In this document: positions 51,808 to 57,144 of the stretch, in pieces
Position numbering within the stretch: position 1 is the first letter of the stretch
Layout of the letters: each line of letters starts with the position of its first letter
Source of the DNA: CAYLLN01 sp036496265
Lineage (GTDB): Bacteria; Planctomycetota; Planctomycetia; Pirellulales; Pirellulaceae
Direction of reading: 5' to 3'
DNA: 57,144 bases
Assembly (NCBI GenBank): GCA_036496265.1
Contig: DASXLL010000026.1
Coordinates: 1-57,144 of the forward strand
Notes under the pieces: model-generated
What the model was told of the DNA's origin: nothing
What the model saw: only the letters and a program-made list of their open reading frames with translations
The model's database searches: none
Made by a program: the position numbers and the translations under genes

Positions 51808-54077
51808 GCGGTTACCAGCTCTCGGGATTTTTGGGCGCGGTCTTCGGCGAGGGCGGTGCTGGGGGTGAGTTGGATGGTGACAGACCAGCGGCCGGAGGAG
51901 TCGGGTTTTACGAGCCAGTGGGGTTGGACGACGACGGATTGGTGGACGAGCTCGAAGCCGCCTTCGGATTGGCTGACGGTTTCGACGGGGAAGGTCCAGA
52001 TGCCGGAGGGGCGGTTGAAGGAGAGGCCGACGTCGATACCGAGCCATTCGTCGGTCAGGTTGATAGCCTGCGTGTCGTGGAGGTCGAGTGAATGGCCGAG
52101 TTGGCCGAGGCGGTTGCCGGAGCCATCGTGGAAATAGCGATCATCTGCACCGGACGGCAGACCGGAAAAGTTGAGCTCGATGGCAAAGTGAATCGCGAGA
52201 TCGCCGGGCAGGTTTTCGAGCAGATACGCGATCTCCAGCGTGGGGCTGCCGGCGGCGGCGGTGATGCCTTTGGTGACGCGGACGTCGCGGCCGGCGACGT
52301 GACCGAGACGGGTCAACTGAACCTGAATGCGGTCGGCGGCGCGGCGAATTTTGGATTCATAAACGCCTTGGACAAAGTCGCCGTGCTCGTGGGCTTCGCC
52401 GCGAGCGATGGATTCGCGGGTAGCTCCAGAGTCGTAGAAATGGTCGAGCAGGCTCTTGCGCGGGGCGTTGTCGTATTGCAGGCGTTGGTCGAGACCGGCT
52501 TGCTTGAAGATGACGCGGTCGTGGATGCTGGCGACCTGGCCGTTGCAGTTGTTCGCGCCGGCGAGAATTTTGCGGTGATAGGATTCGGGGCGGCGGGCGA
52601 GCGTGGCCAGCAGGTTGTGACAGATCGAGCGGACATCGAGCTCGTACAGCATGCCGCCCGCGGCGGGGGCGATGAGGGCGATGAGCCTGTCGTTGGCGAG
52701 GCGGATTTCCTGGCGGGCGTCGAAGTTGTAGTCATCGACGGTGGCTTCGACGAAGCCGCCGCTCTTGCCGGTGGCCTGATCGACGAGGTTGTCGCAGGCG
52801 ATGAGCTGGTTGTAGATCGCGTTGCGGAGGTGCGGGAGATAAATGCCGCCGAACGCGCCGTGCCAGTAAGGGCAGTTGCACTGGCCGCGGTAGAGCGATT
52901 GGCGGGCGTAATGGAGCGTATCCAGGGCACTGCTGGGCAAGCCAGCAGTGGCACCGGGTACGTCCATGTAGGGAACGGCCTCTGCGCCGTTCCGAGTTTG
53001 CTCGCCGGGGCCCGGAACGCCACGGAGGGCGTTCCCTACAGTAGAGTCGGATTCGACCTCAGCTAACCGCCGGCTGGCCATCATCATCCGGGCGTACATT
53101 TCGTTCGCCTCGGGATATTTGACTTTGAAATTCCGCCAGAAGCCGCCTTGGACGAAGCGTTTGATGCGGGGCCAGCGGTCGTCCTTTTCGAAATCGTGAA
53201 CGACGTGGTCGTATTCAATTTGTTGATTGACGGGCAGAGCCCACTCGGTCATTTCGCGATAGGACGCGTCGGGCAGATAGATTTTGCCGGCGGGCGGCAC
53301 ATTTTCGATCGCTTCGGCGAGCGTGGTGACGTGAATCCAGTCGCGGTTGTGGGCGATGGCGTCGAAGAAGCGGCGGAGCCAGCCGTGATCGTAGACGTGT
53401 TGCTTGGTTTCCGGCCAGACGCCGAATTTTTCGCCGTCGTCGCCGAAGACGACGAGAGCATTGGCTTGACTGTCGGCAACGCTGCGCAGATAGTCGATCG
53501 TCGCGTGCGGCTCTTGGAAGGGGATCGTGTAGCGGAGCGGTTCGCTGCCGGGAAAGATCGAGAGGACGCGGCCGTCGTCTTCGGTGAGGTAGTAGCCGTG
53601 GAGCTGATCGTCGGTGAGGCCGGCGTTTTTGAAATGGAAGTCGTCGAGGACGGTGTATTTCATTCCCGCGCGGACAAGGTCGGCCGTGAGCGATTGCTCC
53701 CAGACGCGTTCGGGCATCCACATGCCCTGGACGGTGGCGCCGAGGCGCGATTGAAGCCAACTGGTGTAGCTGGTGATTTGCCCGACGCGGTCGCGGGGCG
53801 GGATCATCGTCAGGATCGGCTCGTAGAACGGGCCGCCGATGATTTCGATGCGGCCTTTGGCGACCAGGCGGGTGAGGCGGTCGAGATATTCGGGGTGGCG
53901 CTCGTCGAGCCACTCCATGAGCGGGCCGCTGGTGTGCAGGGAGATCGGAAAATCGTATTGCTCGAAGACATCGAGGAACAGCTCGTACGAATCGCGATAA
54001 GCCTGCTCGAAGACGCCGTCGAAATTGCCCACCGGCTGATGATTGTGCAGAACAAGGCAAAGGCGAATCGGATTCAT
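51804..54077 (-). CDS. GH57-family alpha-glucan hydrolase or transferase
   Basis: A 757-aa intracellular enzyme (no signal peptide) of glycoside hydrolase family 57, which includes alpha-amylases, amylopullulanases and 4-alpha-glucanotransferases. The opening LVLHNHQPVGNFDGVFEQAYRDSY is the HNHQP signature, the nucleophile glutamate lies in GMWMPERVWEQ and the general-acid aspartate in VVFGDDGEKFGVWP. DUF1925/1926-type domains follow. Residues about 346-385 are encoded by three palindromic repeats (TVGNALRGVPGPGEQ, EAVPYMDVPGATAGLPSSAL). The frame remains open. It is downstream of galT and glgA on one strand, so a role in glycogen turnover is likely. Confidence 0.9.
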   Translation of the reverse strand: MNPIRLCLVLHNHQPVGNFDGVFEQAYRDSYELFLDVFEQYDFPISLHTSGPLMEWLDERHPEYLDRLTRLVAKGRIEIIGGPFYEPILTMIPPRDRVGQITSYTSWLQSRLGATVQGMWMPERVWEQSLTADLVRAGMKYTVLDDFHFKNAGLTDDQLHGYYLTEDDGRVLSIFPGSEPLRYTIPFQEPHATIDYLRSVADSQANALVVFGDDGEKFGVWPETKQHVYDHGWLRRFFDAIAHNRDWIHVTTLAEAIENVPPAGKIYLPDASYREMTEWALPVNQQIEYDHVVHDFEKDDRWPRIKRFVQGGFWRNFKVKYPEANEMYARMMMASRRLAEVESDSTVGNALRGVPGPGEQTRNGAEAVPYMDVPGATAGLPSSALDTLHYARQSLYRGQCNCPYWHGAFGGIYLPHLRNAIYNQLIACDNLVDQATGKSGGFVEATVDDYNFDARQEIRLANDRLIALIAPAAGGMLYELDVRSICHNLLATLARRPESYHRKILAGANNCNGQVASIHDRVIFKQAGLDQRLQYDNAPRKSLLDHFYDSGATRESIARGEAHEHGDFVQGVYESKIRRAADRIQVQLTRLGHVAGRDVRVTKGITAAAGSPTLEIAYLLENLPGDLAIHFAIELNFSGLPSGADDRYFHDGSGNRLGQLGHSLDLHDTQAINLTDEWLGIDVGLSFNRPSGIWTFPVETVSQSEGGFELVHQSVVVQPHWLVKPDSSGRWSVTIQLTPSTALAEDRAQKSRELVTA
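52928..53039 (-). repeat. Three palindromic repeats inside the GH57 gene
   Basis: CACTGCTGG-GCAAG-CCAGCAGTG-type palindrome at 52928-52950; GTAG plus GGAACGGC/GCCGTTCC at 52968-52993 on the plus strand; and the same GTAG family, GTAGGGAACGCC and GGCGTTCCG, at 53013-53039 on the minus strand. The last two face each other. Confidence 0.8.
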
Positions 54078-54160
54078 AGTCGCAAGCTAGCAGCGGCGGA
54101 TGGAGGCGAAATATCGGGAATTATCGGCATAAGCCGTACCGCTTCCACATCGTTTACCAA

Positions 54161-54233
54161 CCTCGTTTAACGGAGAGCCGGAGGCGACCGTGTTCCGCGG
54201 CACGCCTACGCCTGCGGCTATGCGTTAAGCGAC
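54161..54233 (+). repeat. 73-bp palindromic repeat at the end of galT
   Basis: CCTCGTTTAACG and CGTTAAGCGA form the ends, with GAGCCGGAGGCGACC and GCCTACGCCTGCGGC inside. It is homologous to 48254-48328. The stop codon of the galT-like gene (54227-54225) is inside the right arm. Confidence 0.8.
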
Positions 54234-55202
54234 CGAGCGCAGGTGCGAGGCGGCTGACTCCGGCGAGTAGGGGTTGATGAAGCAGCCGGTGCTCCACTCG
54301 AAGCCGGCGACCTTGGTGAGACGCGGGATAATCTCGATATGCCAGTGATAGTGGTCGTATGCTGGCATGTCAAAGGGCTGCGTGTGCAGGAAGTAGTTAT
54401 ATGCAACTTGGCCGGCGGCACGCTCGATACGACCGATAGTCTCCCGCACAAGCAGCGAAAGTTCGCCAAGCTCGCTATCTTTCACATCTTCATATCTCGA
54501 TTGATGGCGGCGGGGGGCGATCCAGACTTCGTAGCCGAAGCGGCTGGCATAGGGACAGAAGGCAACGAAGTTTTGAGTCGCGACGACGATCCGATCGGCG
54601 GCGGCGACTTCACGCTCGAGCATGTCGAGCAGCAGTGACCGTTTGTGCTCGGAAAAGTAATCTCCGCTGGCGGCGAGCTCTTGCTGCAGGGCTTCGGGAA
54701 CGGTGGTGAGCGCGAGAAGCTGACTGTGAACGTGTTCCAGCGAAGCGCCCGCCGCGGGACCGACGTTTTTGAAGATTTGAACGTAACGATAGAGGCGCTG
54801 CGACTTGAGCTGAGTCAGGCGGTCGCGATAGGCGTTGAAGACGGCCTTGGCTTCGGGATCAGTGAGTTCGCTGAGGCTGGCGACGTGGCGGGGAGATTCG
54901 ATGATGACTTCGTGAGAGCCGAAGCCGGGGAGTGACGATGGACTTGCCTTGCCGTTGCCATTCGCAGCAGCCGAAAGTGCGGGATATTTATTGGGAACAA
55001 CGCGGGCCAGCCAGTGGCCTTTGCCGTTGGAGGAATAAGAAGCGATGGCGGGCGGCGTTTCCGACTCGTGGCCTGAGCAAAAGGGGCAGGAGATGCCCGT
55101 CGCGCGAGTCGCCGCCTCGACGAATTCATTCGGCCGCCCATTGCGCTCGCCGCCGATGATTACCCACCGGCGCGACATCGGATCTTGGCGAAATTCAGAC
55201 AT
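54225..55202 (-). CDS. galT: GalT-like hexose-1-phosphate uridylyltransferase
   Basis: A 325-aa enzyme of the galactose-1-phosphate uridylyltransferase family, which exchanges sugar phosphates with UDP-glucose. It opens EFRQDPMSRRWVIIGGERNGRP with the zinc-site cysteines in SCPFCSGHES, carries the histidine triad-like active site as LEHVHSQLLAL, and has a later YDHYHWHIEIIPRL segment. The start is MSEFRQD at 55202. It lies 97 bases after glgA on the same strand and 148 bases before the GH57 gene. It could supply sugar phosphates for glycogen metabolism; a relaxed substrate range is possible. Confidence 0.92.
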   Translation of the reverse strand: MSEFRQDPMSRRWVIIGGERNGRPNEFVEAATRATGISCPFCSGHESETPPAIASYSSNGKGHWLARVVPNKYPALSAAANGNGKASPSSLPGFGSHEVIIESPRHVASLSELTDPEAKAVFNAYRDRLTQLKSQRLYRYVQIFKNVGPAAGASLEHVHSQLLALTTVPEALQQELAASGDYFSEHKRSLLLDMLEREVAAADRIVVATQNFVAFCPYASRFGYEVWIAPRRHQSRYEDVKDSELGELSLLVRETIGRIERAAGQVAYNYFLHTQPFDMPAYDHYHWHIEIIPRLTKVAGFEWSTGCFINPYSPESAASHLRSVA

Positions 55203-55215
55203 CGGAGGCAAAATT

Positions 55216-55286
55216 CCAAGATCCAAGAACCGAAGAACCAAAATGGATTCCAACAACCTTTTGGTTCTTGGTTCTTTGGTTCTTGG
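55216..55286 (+). repeat. Tandem-word inverted repeat between glgA and galT
   Basis: CCAAGATCCAAGAACCGAAG and ACCAAAA pair with TTTTGGTTCTTGGTTC and TTTGGTTCTTGG. The unit is about seven bases (TTGGTTC). It may form a hairpin in the transcript between the two genes. Confidence 0.75.
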
Positions 55287-55298
55287 CTCTTTGAACTT

Positions 55299-56825
55299 CT
55301 ACCGCTGCATCAACCGCTGACGTTCTTCATGACGCCGGCGGCAGGCATTGGCATAGACTTCGACATAACGGGCGGCACTGGCCTTCCAGGACCAGTCTTG
55401 CTGCATGCCCGTCCTAATCAGTTGTCGCCAAGCGTCCTGATTTTGCCAATAGGTGTCCACCGCCCGCCGCAGAGTGCCTTCGAGTACGCTGGCGTTCCAG
55501 GCGTCAAAGGAAAAGCCGGTCGCCCGCCCTTGGGCGAGCGTTTCGGGCGTCGTATCAGTCACTGTGTCGAGCAAGCCGCCCGTGGCCCGAACGACCGGGA
55601 TTGTGCCATATTTCAGGCTATAGAGCTGATTTAAGCCGCAGGGCTCGTAGCGGCTGGGCATTAGGAAGATATCGGCCCCGGCTTCGATGCGGTGGGCTAG
55701 CTCTTCGCTGAAGTCGAGGCGGACGGCCACGCGGTTAGGGAACTCGCGGCTAAGGGCACTGAGGGCCTCGTGGTAGTATTGCTCGCCAGTGCCGAGAATC
55801 GCCCATTGGACATCCATTTCGTTCGTCCAGCGACGCATAACATCGAGAACGAGATCCCAGCCTTTTTGTTCCGCCAGGCGGCCGATTTGAGCGACAATCG
55901 GCGTCCGCGGCGTCTCGGGTAAGCCGAGCTCCCGCTGCAGTGTGGCTTTGCAGGCAGCCTTGCCAGCTTCGAAACTCGTCACGTCAAAGTTGGCTCGCTC
56001 CGCGGCATGCGGCCAGTTCGGCAGATGCGGATCAGTGGCTGGGTTCCAAATGTTGTAATCGACGCCGTTGGCGATGCCGGTAAGTTGCTCGCGGCGGGCG
56101 CGGAGAACGCCATCGAGGCCGCAGCCGAGTTCTTCCGTTTGAATTTCGCGGGCATAGGTGGGGCTGACAGTGGTGAGCCAGTCGGCGAAAACGACGCCGG
56201 TCTTCAGGAGATTGAGTTTGCCGTAAAACTCCATCTGGTGAAGGTTGAAGTACTTCCAATCCAGACCCGTCAGCAGCATGTCCCAGTGCCAGAAAATGCC
56301 TTGATACGCCAGGTTGTGGATCGTCAGTAGCGAGGCGACTTCTTCATAGCCGTGGGCGTGGGCATATTCAATGTGCAGGAAGGCGGGGATGAGCGCGGTT
56401 TGCCAGTCGTGGCAGTGGATCACATCGACCTGCAGGTGCAGCAAGCGGATCGATTCCAGAGCGGCTCGACAAAAGAAGGCGAATCGCTCGCAGTTGTCTT
56501 TGTAGTCTTCGCCCTTTTGCCGATAGAGCTCGGGGCGGTCGAAGTAGTCGTCTTGCTCGACGAAGAAGATCGGGACGTCGGTGCCCGGCAGCACGCTGCG
56601 GAGCAAACGGCCGCGAACGATTTTATTGCCGATGGGAATATCGAACTTCACGCCGAGCGGTTCAATCGGCTCGCCGCACGCCTTCACCTGCCGATAAGCC
56701 GGCATGATGACGGCGACGTTGTGGCCAGCGCGCTGCAGCTCCGCCGGCAAAGCGCCGCACACATCGGCCAGGCCGCCCGTTTTCGCAAACGGCGCTACTT
56801 CGCTGGTGGCGAAGACGATGTTCAA
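55299..56825 (-). CDS. glgA: Glycogen synthase (ADP-glucose type, GT5)
   Basis: A 508-aa glycosyltransferase that builds alpha-1,4-glucan from ADP-glucose. The substrate-binding motif K15-TGG is in FAKTGGLADVCGALP, HCHDWQTALIPAFL and LTIHNLAYQGIF follow, and the C-terminal donor site has PSRYEPCGLNQLYSLKYGTIPVVRATGGLLDTV. The length is normal for GlgA. It heads a minus-strand set with galT and a GH57 enzyme, all concerned with storage glucan. No glgB, glgC or glgP is in the window. Confidence 0.97.
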   Translation of the reverse strand: MNIVFATSEVAPFAKTGGLADVCGALPAELQRAGHNVAVIMPAYRQVKACGEPIEPLGVKFDIPIGNKIVRGRLLRSVLPGTDVPIFFVEQDDYFDRPELYRQKGEDYKDNCERFAFFCRAALESIRLLHLQVDVIHCHDWQTALIPAFLHIEYAHAHGYEEVASLLTIHNLAYQGIFWHWDMLLTGLDWKYFNLHQMEFYGKLNLLKTGVVFADWLTTVSPTYAREIQTEELGCGLDGVLRARREQLTGIANGVDYNIWNPATDPHLPNWPHAAERANFDVTSFEAGKAACKATLQRELGLPETPRTPIVAQIGRLAEQKGWDLVLDVMRRWTNEMDVQWAILGTGEQYYHEALSALSREFPNRVAVRLDFSEELAHRIEAGADIFLMPSRYEPCGLNQLYSLKYGTIPVVRATGGLLDTVTDTTPETLAQGRATGFSFDAWNASVLEGTLRRAVDTYWQNQDAWRQLIRTGMQQDWSWKASAARYVEVYANACRRRHEERQRLMQR

Positions 56826-57025
56826 AGCGACGAGCCTCCGACCGGCAGGCGATTTCGACGTAAAACAAGTGCTGTCGAGAGGTTATAGCTTACAGAAAGG
56901 CGAGTCGCCAGCAAACTTGGGCGGCTAAAGCCTTGATTCGGAGGGCGGCAGACGATTGGACGGGCCGCAGCGACTGAAACGGCCTCGAGCGAAGGGCGAA
57001 AACCGCGCCAGACCGTCGGATTGTG

Positions 57026-57144
57026 CTAAGCGGCCCGGCCAAGCTGGGCTTGCCGGGCCCGGCGGCGAGTGAACCAGCCTTCGCCGAGGACCGAGAGGGC
57101 GATGCGGTCTTCCAGATTCGGCCGGAAAACGGTCATGAGCAGAA
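57026..57144 (-). CDS. Partial unknown protein, C-terminal end only
   Basis: An open frame on the minus strand enters from beyond the window and stops at 57028-57026. Its visible end reads LLMTVFRPNLEDRIALS and closes with TRRRARQAQLGRAA. The PNLEDR word resembles a motif near the N terminus of some planctomycete surface proteins, but only about 39 residues are visible, so no product can be named. If the ATG at 57135 is its start it is a short peptide of 36 residues. Confidence 0.35.
   Translation of the reverse strand, partial: LLMTVFRPNLEDRIALSVLGEGWFTRRRARQAQLGRAA

Noticed and set aside
52092..53066. A 324-residue plus-strand frame opposite GH57
   Set aside because: It is a shadow of the GH57 gene in a GC-rich region; it shows no family motif.

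Overview
The window comes from a high-GC bacterium that is almost certainly a planctomycete, and I infer the order Pirellulales or a close relative. The evidence is a DUF1559 prepilin-like protein (GFTLVELLVV start), two active-type sulfatases and one sulfatase-like pseudoenzyme, a membrane protein with the NPYESP signature, a zinc-ribbon/J-like protein with the planctomycete WLGIPP/NHYRLLGI signature, a CE15 esterase, a SPATA20/YyaL protein, and many GTAG-headed palindromic repeats of the kind found across planctomycete genomes. No rRNA, tRNA or CRISPR array was seen.

Layout. 1-2.3 kb: an IS110-family element inserted at the 5' end of a DUF1559 gene, which has lost its start. 2.3-6.1 kb: sulfatase, a NagX/HGSNAT-like membrane acyltransferase and a TauD-type dioxygenase. 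6.2-11.3 kb: PQQ-like propeller protein, a conserved unknown, a UbiA prenyltransferase, a HEAT-repeat lipoprotein and an unknown membrane protein. 11.3-20.3 kb: metK, an Asp-box sialidase-like protein, a YhaM-type exoribonuclease, a TPR/coiled-coil secreted protein, and a coupled set (J-like membrane protein, MobA-like nucleotidyltransferase, YheT hydrolase). 20.3-24.8 kb: NPYESP membrane protein, a histidine kinase/sigma-54 response regulator pair, and a HigBA toxin-antitoxin module. 24.9-31 kb: beta-helix protein, sulfatase, CE15 glucuronoyl esterase and CAP-domain protein, all exported and suited to polysaccharide breakdown. 31-36.9 kb: beta-carbonic anhydrase, RluA, SPATA20-like protein and a beta-CASP RNase. 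37-38 kb: a REP-associated transposase with its REP copies. 38-41.7 kb: sigma-70 factor, a 64-aa unknown, proB and, divergently, lexA. 41.9-49.4 kb: pseudo-sulfatase, a 1314-aa secreted protein, an N-formylglutamate amidohydrolase-like protein and bioB. 49.7-57.1 kb: polysaccharide deacetylase and, on the minus strand in the order glgA, galT-like, GH57, an alpha-glucan cluster.

The most unusual content is mobile and repetitive DNA. The RAYT at 37062-37850 reads as two fused Y1 domains, the first keeping the tyrosine but not HUH, the second keeping HUH but ending before the tyrosine position. It is flanked by four GTAG-headed hairpin repeats, one of which contains its stop codon. Several other GTAG-headed palindromes are scattered through the window, some in frame inside genes (RluA, GH57, and the sialidase signal region). 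A second class of repeat, heptameric or hexameric short tandem repeats, lies in at least ten places and often forms long hairpins between genes or adds extra residues to proteins.
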